DNA of 64,000 nucleotides from Owenia fusiformis (lineage: Eukaryota; Annelida; Polychaeta; Sabellida; Oweniidae), in assembly GCA_903813345.2 (NCBI GenBank), contig CAIIXF020000008.1, forward strand, positions 16,664,822-16,728,821. Direction: 5' to 3'. The translations under genes and the position numbers were made by a program. The notes under the pieces were generated by a model, which was not told the origin of the DNA, did not search any database, and saw only the letters and a list, made by a program, of their open reading frames with translations. Positions 34,401 to 45,200 of this stretch are shown here, piece by piece. Every line of letters starts with the position of its first letter. Position 1 is the first letter of the stretch.

Positions 34401-36884
34401 GGGTTTTGATTCCCACCAGGGTGGAGTGATTTGATCCCTAATGTTTCAGATTAACTAAACTAATAAATAAATAAACAAGGCATTATCACAACAAAATGTC
34501 ACAACCAGCGGTGCAAATGAATACAAGTGTATACATTCTGACCATATTCCAGAGGTTTCAAAAGTCATACTGGCATATTTTATGGCAAAAATACTGAAAA
34601 ATGTAATGACTTACTTGTGGAGAGCTCAGTCACAGCTTTGACGCAAACATCATCAATGATGTGGAACTTGCAGAAGTAAGTCAACTCAAACAACATGATC
34701 CATAATGGTTCCACCTGAAATATTTAATCGAACATAAAGAATTCTGTACCATTCTACATTAGAAATTCAAAAACATGAGGGCATGTAATAACCTTCCACA
34801 TCATTCGTACAATCATGTGGATACACAATATTGATATATGTCAAAATAAAAACAAACAAAAACTACATTGACAAAAATCCACTGCTGGGTTTCGAACTCA
34901 GAGCATGCTTACAAAATGAGTTTTACACCTGTAACACCCCCCCCCCCCCTGTAACACTGTCCACTTGATTGACATCCCCCCTGCCCTCTGTGAAACCCTC
35001 CCCTCCTGTGACAACCTTCAACAACTACTGTAACACCCCACTCATTGTCACCAGTATTTTGTTTGACACTTCCTCCTTCTGTGACATCCTCCCCTGCTGT
35101 GACACCCTTTTTTGTCACAAACTCCTGTAACACCCCTCCTGTAACCCCTAATTAATTGAAAAACTTAAGGTAGTATGCGAGCGAAGGGAGCGCGAAAAAT
35201 TTAAGGTGTTGTAAATTAGACATGAATGTTCAAAATATGAACTTAGTTGTTCAAAAACTGAACTTAGGTGTTAAACTTTAGTAAGTCACTCATGTTGGCT
35301 GCTTTCAGGTTGACAGGGCTGTTGATCTATAACCTACTTTCAGGCATGCTAATTTTTTGGCGAAATATGAGAGACGACACAGTTCAGAGGTTTCACTAGA
35401 ATTTCTAACAACAGGCCTAAGAAATGAAAACAACAGGCAAAATTAATGGAATTCATAAATTTAACATGGAAAAGTAGAAAAATCCCTAAAAACAACAGGC
35501 AATTTTGTGAAAACAATTGGTGAAAATCACCCGTTGCCTGCTGCTAACCCTGCATTTGATAAGCCAAACCCCAAGCAATTAAAGATACAGAAGCATTTTG
35601 CAACTGAAATATGAATGTATTTCCCGATATAATATTGCACTTGTGACTATGCCTCGTTTTTAGGTTTGAAAAGTGATTTAGACCATGGGCATTCAATAGA
35701 TTGAAAGCCCATGTTTAGACTGACAGTTGTAACAGACAAGTAAATTGAAATATTAGATAATTTTCAATAAAGTTCTAGTGGAAAATTATGCAATGTAATC
35801 TAAATGGAAATAATCGACTAACCTTGCTAGCCTAAATTATGTGCTCTATCAGAGCCCATGCCTAAATCTAAAATCAAAACACAAATTCTCGGGATAAGTT
35901 CATATGGTTAAAATAACGAAATAATGAAATGTTACCGTGTCTACTTAGCAGTTTGTTCTATGTCATCCCTCCTGCTAGGTTACATTGTGGAACTCAGCCA
36001 AACACGACACTGAAGGCAGTATTCTGAGGTTATAAAATCTGAATCTTAAAAATTTCCCATTTGCAGCAATGCAGCCCCTTGGAGACTTCCGGAATTGAAC
36101 AAAGTAGCGAACGTTGTGATCTTTCAACTTTAGTTCGTTGTTTTTCACCACTTTATGTGAAGTGTTTTCATTTAGGAGGCGGTCTTATTTGAATGCATCA
36201 TTTCAGGTCTTTATGAATCAATAGATCAATAAGCAGACTAAAATTATAATTTAGCAGTTTCGTTGAAAAAATGATTTGGAATACCCAGTGACTTTAGCAG
36301 CCCTCCCTACAATGTTTGACATTGCTATCTCGGCGTGCCCTCTTCTATAATCAGTAGCAAATGCTCGCAAAACATTTTCCAAAATATTTACTACTGCTTT
36401 CCTTGAAGACATGGTTGGATGACACGTCATTATCGATACAGTAACTAGTCACATGATCAGACACATGTCACGTGATCAGACACAGTTACGCAATCAGTCA
36501 CGTGAGCTTGCAAAATGGACGATCTAAATTTCCAAAAATTCTGCTAAGATCAATATCGACATGTTGTTGCCTTCATTGTCGTGTTTGGCTGCGTTCCACA
36601 ATGTAACCTAGCAGGAGGGATGACATAGAACAAACTGCTAAGTAGACACACGGTAACATTTCATTATTTTGTTATTTTAACCATATGAACTTATCCCGAG
36701 AATTTGTGTTTTGATTTTAGTAAAAAATTTAATTTAAAAAAATTAAAAATCATAAAAATTTGTGTCTCACCGCTGCTTCGTTATCAAATTTGGCAAGACG
36801 GAAGACTTCAGCCTTTATTTTTCTGGTTCCATTGTCTTTAAGGACCCTTGTCAGCAATTCTATAGTCTCTCTTATATTAGCCAT
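28484..36884 (-). CDS. TEDC1: tubulin epsilon and delta complex protein 1 (C14orf80 homologue)
   Basis: Eight exons join in phase: 36884-36771, 34714-34615, 33753-33557, 32734-32579, 31986-31888, 30414-30328, 29548-29339 and 28867-28484. They give 448 aa, close to vertebrate TEDC1. Diagnostic words are EVFRLAKFDNEAAVEPLW (residues 25-42), GARELLLAFGWLV (about 104-116), WLNGKLRMTLRNLF (about 155-168), LSALEVYMLRHPELL (about 207-221) and NERLRNLLVWKEVEDTFWRW (about 230-250). The C-terminal third is predicted coiled coil (LDKVLASIELEIS, IRDIQGEIHSLKSLVDKLEG). TEDC1 works with TEDC2 and the delta- and epsilon-tubulins to make and keep centriolar triplet microtubules. It shares a short upstream region with the C11orf68 homologue. 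Its introns carry many repeats, including duplicated splice acceptors before exon 5. Confidence 0.92.
28918..29010. repeat. GTCACCACC-family MITE, copy D (short)
   Basis: In TEDC1 intron 7: opens with gggcattaacatgcaaaatg, passes ccatttgttacagacgccaa and ends caatatgtcaccaa. These are the shared end phrases of the family in reverse orientation, with almost no interior. Confidence 0.65.
29690..29836. repeat. GTCACCACC-family MITE, copy E
   Basis: In TEDC1 intron 6: aaggcattaacatgcaaaat at the left end, an interior made of caccaaccgccaaacacca phrases, and caccacaagtggtgacat at the right end. The downstream stretch to about 30,290 (ggtcaaaggtcaaggtcaaa) looks repeat-derived too, but its limits are unclear. 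Confidence 0.7.
31127..31733. repeat. GTCACCACC-family MITE, copy F, with internal tandem repeats
   Basis: In TEDC1 intron 5: starts caaggcatcaacatgacaca and atgtcaccacc, holds about five diverged units of 80-120 bp (gtcagatttgaacttctgag, ggtcaatttgaagcaagttg), and ends caatatgtcaccacc with ttttgctggtgacat. It is the inverse-orientation counterpart of copy B at 4,153, with the same internal unit. Confidence 0.75.
31964..32293 (-). repeat. 62-bp tandem repeat duplicating the exon 5 splice acceptor of TEDC1
   Basis: Five copies, starting (plus strand) at 31,964, 32,026, 32,108, 32,170 and 32,232; spacing is 62 bp except one 82 bp step with a 20 bp partial extra copy. Read on the coding strand, each unit holds a polypyrimidine run and acceptor (gttctgtatttcag), followed by the first 20-odd bases of exon 5 (gtgcatgagtctacatatgg). 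Only the copy next to the full exon (acceptor at 31,987/31,986) keeps the reading frame. Confidence 0.9.
33076..33302. mobile_element. CAG...CTG element E4, 5-bp target duplication
   Basis: In TEDC1 intron 3. Ends cagggttctcacc and gtcggaaccctg share an inverted cagggttc. The pentamer catta flanks both sides. The 227 bp interior repeats the phrase gactccggaaaa about four times. No coding content. It fits a hAT-like non-autonomous element. Confidence 0.65.
34919..35150. repeat. low-complexity (C)n and CTGTAACACCCC repeat tract
   Basis: A poly-C run of about 14 is followed by degenerate repeats of tcctgtgacacccc-like words. A 74-codon minus-strand frame here is Gly/Val/Glu-rich and follows from the repeat, not from a gene. 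Confidence 0.7.
35215..35327. repeat. truncated copy of the E1 element
   Basis: Ends gttgacagggctg. Its reverse complement repeats the left end of E1 at 18,523 in the same order: the gctgtcaac terminus, atgagtgactta, then gttyraacacc and ttttgaac phrases. The other end is missing, so this is a one-ended remnant. A further CAG-type element with a repeated acaacaggcaa phrase may follow at 35,341-35,552. Confidence 0.55.
35868..36720 (-). mobile_element. DNA transposon derivative with ~150-bp terminal inverted repeats
   Basis: The arms 35,868-36,019 and 36,567-36,720 are nearly perfect reverse complements (left ctaaaatcaaaacacaaatt ... ggttacattgtgg; right ccacaatgtaacc ... ttttgattttag). The 550 bp between them holds a short minus-strand open frame with a transposase-like start and, upstream of it, a cluster of CACGTG/CACATG boxes (36,446-36,507) that could be its promoter. 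It sits in TEDC1 intron 1, only 50 bp from the exon 1 donor. The near-identity of the arms suggests a recent insertion. Confidence 0.8.
36251..36412 (-). CDS. 53-residue transposase N-terminal fragment
   Basis: An open frame of 53 codons with ATG and TAA, wholly inside the inverted-repeat element. It reads like a small helical DNA-binding domain: MSSRKAVVNILENVLRAF, then IAMSNIVGRAAKVTGYSKS and QRNC. The last part resembles the helix-turn-helix start of DDE-type transposases. The catalytic part is absent, so the element can only move with help from elsewhere. Function is inferred from location and appearance, not from a named homologue. The frame is well kept for a non-autonomous element, so a splice to a lost or distant exon was probably once used. 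Confidence 0.5.
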   Translation of the reverse strand: MSSRKAVVNILENVLRAFATDYRRGHAEIAMSNIVGRAAKVTGYSKSFFQRNC

Positions 36885-37335
36885 CCTATCTTTAATAGAG
36901 AAAATCAAAATTAAATCTGTCAAAAATTATATTCAAAATCTCCAATGAAAACAAAAATGGCGGTCTATAACTGAAAATGTCAAACTCTTATGGAAATTTG
37001 ATCGCGAAAGATCGATCAAGGATGGATTCCTACATGAAGACTGAAGTATTCATTGATATACAAAAGCTTTTTTCTCAAAGAGATTAAATTTTGAATGAAA
37101 AAATATTTTATATAAAATATTTGATATTGTTAAATTCAATCACAGTCAGGGATCACAGTTTGCCTTTTATACATAACCTTGACCTACTTCTGAGAAATCA
37201 AAACAAAATTCTGGACAAAATCTGAACAAGTTTTGGCTACAGATGTAGACACTGACAGACCTATAGTACTACGATACATAACACAGCAGTGAGCACAGGG
37301 ATCATATTTTGTTAATTATATTGTGCTTTAGAATA
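36885..37335. promoter_or_regulatory. shared upstream region of TEDC1 and the C11orf68 homologue
   Basis: The two start codons face away from each other, 451 bp apart, with no repeat element between them. This geometry usually means a bidirectional promoter. No TATA box or named factor site was identified, and neither transcription start can be placed from sequence. Confidence 0.5.
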
Positions 37336-39862
37336 ATGGATGAACCGATGGAGTACGAGATGTCAAAACCTTCAGAGTACTACTTTGCTGAAGCAATGTC
37401 CACTGACAGGTTAAAATGGCTGGTTTACAATCCAAATAAAACAAATGTTCCTTTTGATCAGTGGCTGAGTAGAGTAAAACCTTCTCAAATCTTTAAGTAA
37501 GTATGATGGTATCAATATTTTCTAAAAATTAGCGTTGTTTAGAAAAATAGTGTATACGACTCGATCTTTACACATGTTACCAGGCCTATGAACCGCAGGA
37601 CCATGGGCTTTCAACTAGACTAGATGAACTAATCGCAAATTCAGTTTTTGTTACCCCAATTTTTATCTATTTTATGAAACCCTGATTTTCTTCCAATTTT
37701 CCTCTAATTTTCACACTGATATAAAAAAGATTGAGTCGCATACACAGGGGCGTTAGAAGGATTTGCCAAGAGGGGGGGGGGCGACTTTTGGGTATGGGTG
37801 GATCATGCGTGAAGCGCACCGCACACAAAGGGTGCAAAATGCAAATTATATATATTTTGCACTTATTCTTCAAAAAAGAATGAAAAGGTATATGTGTTAC
37901 AGAATTAAATATAATATCAGAATTGAGATCTTCTATGCTTGATGTAGACTAGATACTGATATAGTATCATTTCAATTTATTAGCTGTATAGAACTTTCAA
38001 TTCTAGTCTCAGTTTCAAATCTAAAAAAATCTGGGAAAAGGGGGGGGGGTGGTAACCCCCAACGCCCTTCCAACGCCAGCGCATACACCAAGTAAAGAGA
38101 TCTAATTAAGTTTATTCTGTTGATTATGAAGTTAAAGTCCAAATAAATAAGTTACATCAATGTATTACATTCATCTGTTGTGTATATGTAGATTAAAATG
38201 GCATTATGGCAAACTATATCATGTAGAGAAAGTGGTCCAAATATTGATCCAATATCTAGTTTACATTATTTGGGAAATTGGATTAAAACAACAAAATGGC
38301 CCCAAAATGAATAGCAATCATCGGATAGACCCTATATCAAATCATTTCTTGGATATCATTTTATCGCCTCATAGATATCAATCATTAACACTCATTCACT
38401 TCGCTCACTAAAGATGGTATTTGATGTCAACTCGTTGATAAAAATGATATCACTTAAAATGATCTGATATTCTGTATAGATTTGAGCTGAAGCATTTCGT
38501 GATTTTATTTCATGATTTTATACAGGGTGAGCCAAAAATGTTACATGTTACAAGCTCAGTCATCTAGTATGGACTTAAATCATATTTGGCACAATTAAAC
38601 CATGTCCAGTGTTCTTTAATTCTACAGTTTCATTGGTCTAGTTCTACCACGATTTCATGGCTTTTCAAAACATTCTCATGGGGGGTTGCAAAATGGAAAT
38701 ACCTGTAGTTTCAACGAACCAATCAAATAATGGAATATAGAACATGTATCATTGAAAAGATAGTATAAACATGCAATTGATTGTTCACACAAAAATAGTT
38801 GTCTTTCTGACTGGGGGTATGTTCCGAGCATGGGGTTTGTTCTCAAAAAGAGGTCATTCCCTGCCATCTTAAAAAATGTTATTGAGCAGAGCTCCTTTAT
38901 CTCTAGGCATCTGCAAATAAAAGTTGAACCAAATCCATCCTCTGGTATTTTAGTTATCAAAGATAACGTTTTTTCCCAAAAATTGTTGCCATGTTGTAAT
39001 TCAATGGCCATTTTGAAAGTGTCTTCTTCAGCCAAGCACCTTCAATCTTTAGACATCAGCATATGAAAAAACCGAATCCAATAGCTGGTATTTGAGTTAT
39101 CGTTCTTTTTTTAACAATGGTGGTCAATCACTTTGTCTTTATACTAGAAGAGAATTCTACCACTGCTGTCATTTTTATATCAGCCAAAACCTGAAAAAGA
39201 TGAAACTTGAGTAAAACTTGAAAAAGTTCCAAAATTGGATGTATATTAAATGTCATTGAAATTGCCCCTTTTCCCAGGAGTCAATAGACTAGATTAGAGA
39301 TACGTCTGTGGTTATATGTCTATGTTTCTGTTTCAGATCTGAAGGATATGGATGGATATGTGTCAGATCCCCAAATGATAACCATGAATCTCCAGATAAA
39401 GTACAACTCCAGGAATCATGGGAAATGTTATGTGGATCAGGTAGACCAATTAACCAACAGTCAATAACAGAACTTGCTCTATCCCACAATGCAACAGTTG
39501 GAAAATGGCTATTTTACACCCAAACTGGGCTGAAGGTTGATCATTTGTGGAGTCTTGTTGCAAGAGCTACTTATGAAGGTAGTCTAGGAAGTAGTGCCAA
39601 AGTGAGCGCTTTTGATGATGTTAATCCAGAAGGAGATCCCAATCATGTTGTTTGTATATACAATCAGAACTTCACTGAGGAAGAAGAAGTATATGATTTG
39701 GAGAATAAGATTCGAAACACTGGATTGAAGTGCCAGATGAATTATAAACCTGATATATACACATATATAGGAATATATCGAAACAACGAGTGGAGCTTGA
39801 GGCCTAGTATATACAAAAGTGTATATGAATTAAACAAGGGCTCCATAGTGACTAAGATGTGA
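37336..39862 (+). CDS. C11orf68: C11orf68 / BLES03 homologue (DUF1917 family)
   Basis: Two exons, 37336-37496 and 39337-39862, join in phase (AA|A) to give 228 aa, somewhat shorter than the vertebrate protein. The donor is gtaagtat and the acceptor follows ttgtttctgtttcag. Recognisable words are YFAEAMSTDRLKWLVYNP, YGWICVRSPNDN, LCGSGRPINQQSITELA, GKWLFYTQTGLKVDHLW and the C-terminal CIYNQNFT ... YKPDIYTYIGIYRNNEW. The family is widespread in eukaryotes and its cellular role is not known to me; its Trp-rich compact fold has been compared with eIF4E-like proteins. There is no signal peptide or membrane segment, so it should be cytosolic. It is paired head to head with TEDC1. The intron carries a hAT-like MITE. 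Confidence 0.9.
37738..38088. mobile_element. hAT-like MITE in C11orf68 intron, 8-bp target duplication
   Basis: The exact octamer gcatacac flanks a 335 bp element whose ends are inverted: aggggcgttagaagg and ccttccaacgccagc. G-runs lie inside both ends (37,771-37,781 and 38,040-38,049). The 8-bp duplication with CAGGGG-type ends is the hAT signature. No coding content. Confidence 0.85.
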
Positions 39863-41644
39863 TCACACACTGCACTGTCTTAGGTTTGAACATGTATTAT
39901 GCACTGCTTTACTCCCGGTTAATTTTGAGAATTCACGAATATGCAGATCTCACAAGTTTAAATTTCATAATTGTCTAAATCCTCAAGCTCTGTAAATTAA
40001 GTTACCTTATGTGTCATGATTTCACAGCACTTTGACCTCTATTACATCCCATTTTGTATCTAAGAAGCCAATGTAAGAGACATTGTTGTTAGTATCCCAT
40101 TTTTTGCCCAATAACACAGGACAAACATTCTAAACAAAACAAAATGCATCTAGTCCCATTGCACAAATCCCGGCCCGGGATTTTATTGGCAAATTTTGCA
40201 ATGATTAAACCGTGAAACTAAATTCACATGCAAAAAATACCAGGAGTGTAACAAGTAGATGGACTAAAATTATCTTCTCATGGATAAAAACATCACATCC
40301 CTCAAAAAGCTGAGGATATCTCATACATTTATACTGAGCCAAACTTTTGCATATTAGTGAATTTTTATATGATCTTGATTCATAGATGACGGTGGATGAA
40401 AATCACTTTCAAGGATTTTTAAAGGTCTGCAGAATGGAAATGAAATTTTAGGGGCTTTAGGACGAGAGGCTTGACAATAACAATAGAACAAAAGATAAAA
40501 TAAGAATCAAGAATATTTTAGTTCAAATGTCATTTATTTCTTAATAAATAAAATATATCCTACTATTTCAGTTTAAGCATTACATAATTTGATACATTTG
40601 TACAAAATTTACAAGGTCTAAAAGGCTAAAACAGAATACAGTGAGTAACAAGTTTTTAAGTCAAGTGGAATATCGATATTATCATTAAAGTAATTTGTTG
40701 AATCCTTAATTGGTATTTACAAGAGACTGTTTTAAGAAAAGTTGACTGTATAAAGGTCAATGATCTCACTAGCATTGGATGGAACCAGATGCTGCAGGAA
40801 AAATGAATAATTACATGACACCATGTTAATTGAATATTTTGTTTGTACCCTATTGGAATGATGAAATATGGAGATATTCAGACCAAAACATGTAAAATTA
40901 GGAAAAGGCCTTAAGTGCCCTAAGTCTGGGGAAATCACCACAAATGTAATACATAATGTTATCTAAGATGGTAATCTGTCATCCCACACTGCTAAATATG
41001 TATAATTACTAGTGATGCAAGTTGAGGAGAAAATGAGTCAATGATAAATGTGCCTTTGGATGTCCATACTTTTTTTAATAGGTTAATTGTTTTTATTTGC
41101 ATAATAAATTATATAAAAGTTCATAAATTATTGTGGAGGGCTGATGGTTTAAGCATATTGTTACTATATTCTTTTTACTTAGCACTATTCAAGCCAACAG
41201 CTCCATTAATCCTTAATTAGCATTACGCTTACATCATGTTTTTATATTTTCCTCTGCGAGAATCTAACATTAGTTGTGATAATGTTCTCTATTAGACTTA
41301 ATTAGCAAGTTGCGATTATGTACATTGGAGTTGACAGGATTATTCAAGACCTTCAATGCATCATGTCAATAACGCGACTCTAGAACTTTTTACTGCACCA
41401 CTAATAATTACCTGCTATTTGTTTTCTGATAGTTTCATTACTTTTTCAACAATAGTCATTTTGAAAAAATGTGGAGACTCCTGCAACAGATTTTGAATTT
41501 TTCATAATTTGTGAGGATTATGCAGTTCCTAATTTTTACATTTACGCACAGTGACCTGAACTATTGAAAAACATATTACCTGAAGTGCAAATGCTCAGTA
41601 GTAAGAACACTGTCAGAATTGCAACAGTTCCAGTTAATACTATT
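39863..41644. other. 3' flanks of the convergent C11orf68 and RNF216 genes
   Basis: No coding exon seen. The two genes point at each other here, so the 3' untranslated ends of both should lie in this stretch; ataaataaaatatatcc near 40,543 is a possible plus-strand polyadenylation signal. A 69-codon minus-strand frame at 40,732-40,941 shows no protein signal. Confidence 0.45.
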
Positions 41645-42278
41645 TTAATCATCACTGTCATAATAATAATCACTCCCATCATCTCCACTGCCATATATTT
41701 CACTTTCCTCATCATTATTTTCATTGACACTATTACTATCCTCATCGTCGCTGTCACTATTTCCATTGTCACTATCATTTCCCGCATTGTTGCTATCATT
41801 ATCCTCATTGTTAATATCATTATCATCACTGTCACTATCCTCATCATTGCTATCACTATTTCCACTGTCACTATCATTATCATCATTGTCTTTATCATTA
41901 TCCTCATTGTTACTACCATTATCTTCATTGTCGCTATCATTATCCTCATTGTTACTGTCATTATCTTCATTGTCGCTATCATTATCCTCATTATCACTAT
42001 TATTATCTTCATTGTCACTATCATTATCTTCATTGTCACTGTCATTGTTCTCATTGTCACTATCAATATTCCCATTGTCAGTCTCCTCATTGTCACTTTC
42101 ATCATCCTCATCATTTACACTTTCTACATCATGAACTTTTTCAACATTGTTCTCATCCTCGCTAGCATCTTCATCATAACTACTATCATCAGTGTCAATG
42201 TCATCAGAATCATTCGGGAAAAGATTAGCCCAGTGTAAATATCTACCTATGTCTCTATACTCTAGACCATCATCACTC
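41645..42278 (-). CDS. RNF216: alternative acidic C-terminal exon of RNF216
   Basis: The acceptor ttcctgtttgtttgttatag at 42,279 joins the preceding donor (43,215, two bases left over) in phase and opens a 211-codon acidic tail ending in TAA. It begins [20 protein letters not shown], then becomes a run of DNEDNDS-type heptads encoded by 21-bp units. The competing acceptor at 42,403 gives a 30-residue tail beginning [10 protein letters not shown] and stopping at 42,312. The short tail resembles the NYDFG stretch of vertebrate RNF216 as I remember it, so it is probably the ancestral end. Which form is used cannot be told from DNA alone. Confidence 0.6.
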
Positions 42279-45200
42279 CTATAACAAACAAACAGGAAAA
42301 AGTAGTGACGGTTAGAAGTAGTCCATATATTCCTCCTCATTGCTGTCTAGTTCCTCGTCTTCATAATCTCGCCATCTGTGTCTCCCAAAATCATAGTTGT
42401 ACCTGCAATGCAATGAGAATCATAAACTGCATGCATAAAGGGACATTCCTGACTAGCCTGTTGCTGTCTTGATATGGCTGCTATAACCAATAATTATAAA
42501 CTATCAACATAAAATTTTTAAAATAAAGAAAATGTATTGTACACTTCGAATGGGCTGCCATCTTAAAAGATTCCTATCAGGAAGTAGTGTCATCGACTCG
42601 AATTTGCTAAAACCCACAAAACCAGCTAGCATTGTTTTAAATTGTCTTGAATTTAAATTTCAAATAATGTTTTTATTTGGTATACTAATACAAGTTTGAT
42701 AAAAAAGAAAGGACGTAAATAAGCAGCTTTAACAGATTTTTTCCTTTTGTTGTTATAAACAAGTTCAAAAGTTGATGAGATAACTTCCCACTACAAATCT
42801 CGAAAGGTGGCAGCATCCTGGAAATGAGTACTGTTACTGTATAATAACTCAGGACTCTGGAGAATCTCAGATATAAGAGGAAACAGATTATTTTTAAAAA
42901 ACAAGAAACAGGACATTTTAATGGAAATAATAGAAAAAGAGGAAACTCCTCTCTAAATATGAGAAATTATGCGTGATAAACTGCAGCTGATTGGCTGAAG
43001 GATGGTCAACATACAAACAAATAATGTCTGAACGTTAATGATGAAAAATTGCAACATTAAAGAGAATTGCATCAAATAAACAATAAACATATTGACCATT
43101 AGCTTATACTAGTTTCTGAGAAAGTAAAACATAATGGATATGTTGACCATTATACTAATCTCTTAGAGCGTAAAGCACATAGTGTAATGTGATACAGCAG
43201 AAATATTTACTCACTCATCTTCATCCTCATCATATTCTTCATCACTATCAACATCGTCATTGTCAACATCATCATAACCATAGAAAGGATGTCCAATTCC
43301 ATATCCCTGTGGGCCACGATTTTTCTGCTTACCTAAATTTAAAGAAAAAATGCCAACTCAAATAAAACAAAAATTAGAAAGAGATCACATACCTGTAGAT
43401 TGCATCAAGTTATCAACAATCGTGTCAGGCATATGAGTAAATATTTTTAATTTAGCCCTTATTTGGGAGTTTTAGATGCAATATTATTTAGGCAGGGGGG
43501 GGGGTGGTGTTTTATAAAAAGGTTACCGCACAAAAGAGACCAATTACTAATTACTCAAATTGTTCAAAATTCATAAATTTTACATGTCACAAATTAGCAA
43601 AATATAAGGGGTTAAATGTACTTCAATGTAATACAGTACACATTTATCTTCAACCTACACATACCTATGAGCGCCATGGGGTCATGTTTCATGGTTGAGA
43701 CATCAACATTGTCTTTAGCAAACTTCTCTTTTGCCAGAAGACCAGCCTTTTCCATCTCCTGTCTGTGGAGCTCATGTATGTCAGTATCCTGAGGGCACCT
43801 AGAAAATATAATGGTCATAGTTAAGCAGCAAGTCAACCATACCTTGTCTAGAAAAAACTGTTAAATGACTGGTTGGTTTTTTGGTGAGGCCCTGTGATGT
43901 AAGTTAGACACAATCACTTCTCATCTATCCACCAGGGCACGCCTTAAGCGTCAGACAGCTGGTCATTATCTGGTTACTTTTGATACTGACCAGTTGATTT
44001 TTTCACTAGGTATAGGAAAATAACATTGCAACTGGTCAGTAATGCCTTTTTGACCAGCAGCTCTAGAATCCTTAGGGCATACACTGCTATCCACTATATC
44101 ATAATACTCTACTTTTATACCCTTCATGATAAGGGTGAATGAGAAAAGCTGATTAAAGCTGTAGTAACTGTGAACTGTACAATTAACAATAAGGAGAGGG
44201 AGGGGGTGTTCATCAGAGGTGCTTTGAAATTAAAAATTAAAATATCTTGTTTTAGAACACAGGCAGAGTTGAAATAGCTTTTAGTTCAAAATGACTGGCA
44301 TCTCTTACCAATTTGATGGTTGTTTTTTGTTTCTATTACAATATATTTGTAGGTCTGCTGGAAACAATGTTATGCACAAATAGTAGTTATGCTGGATGAA
44401 AAAATGTTGGGCAACAAGGGAAAATAAAGACTTCTTTGAAATACCCAAAAATTAATACACTTACTTATTTGGGCCTGTTCCAAAATGTTCATAGCCAATC
44501 TTTGGTTTTCGGCAAACATAGCACATTGTCGCCCCACATGAACATGTCATTTTGTTGCACCCTTCAATCTGAAATCATATTAAAATATAGACCAAGATGT
44601 TATTTCTGATAATAAAGTCACTAATTAACATACTACGTGTAACTCGTATGCTTTTTAAGAAAATTCAAGTTCAAATTGACAAGAAATTTGTAACAAGTGA
44701 TGCAATATTTAATAGGACTTTGAGGAGCAAAAGTGGCTGCCAGGAAATTTACCCAGCATGCCCAATACCTAATCAGATATTGACACTAGTCTGCTCTAGC
44801 ATATGCAAATTTCTAAGTTGAGAATCTAAGTGTTTATTTTAATTATAAAGCGTTAAAGCAATACTTGCGATTGCCTGACTGACCTTACCTTGAAAAATCG
44901 TTTCTTGCATCTCCAGCATTCCCGGATCATTGCTTCAGTGATTTTGTTTTCTATGAAAGTTCTTATGTCTGTTTCTGTCTGTTTTTCAACCTCATTACAT
45001 CTCAGAGGAATATGGTTGACTTCTTTACATAATCTATGGGGAAAAAATAGTGCATGTTACATTGTGTCCTGACACAAACACAATTTTATATTATCAGTAG
45101 GAACAAGTAGCATAAAAAGTTTTACTATACCTTTCAAGGTTCTAGGTGCGTAATGTAAAACTTTGGAACCTTAGAACCTCATGTATATGATTTTGTTTTT

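Noticed and set aside
35341-35552. A further CAG...CTG element with an acaacaggcaa phrase
   Set aside because: End similarity is weak and no target duplication is visible, so it is mentioned only as possible and not listed as a feature.
41564-42238. Long plus-strand open frames (224 and 136 codons) rich in Ile/Val/Thr or Leu/Ser, like membrane proteins
   Set aside because: They arise from the 21-bp minisatellite, which keeps several frames open; only the acidic minus-strand frame has a phase-matched acceptor from RNF216.
42312-42340. Reading RNF216 exon 42,402-42,312 straight through into the acidic frame
   Set aside because: A TAA at 42,314-42,312 stops that frame; the acidic tail is reachable only through the separate acceptor at 42,279.
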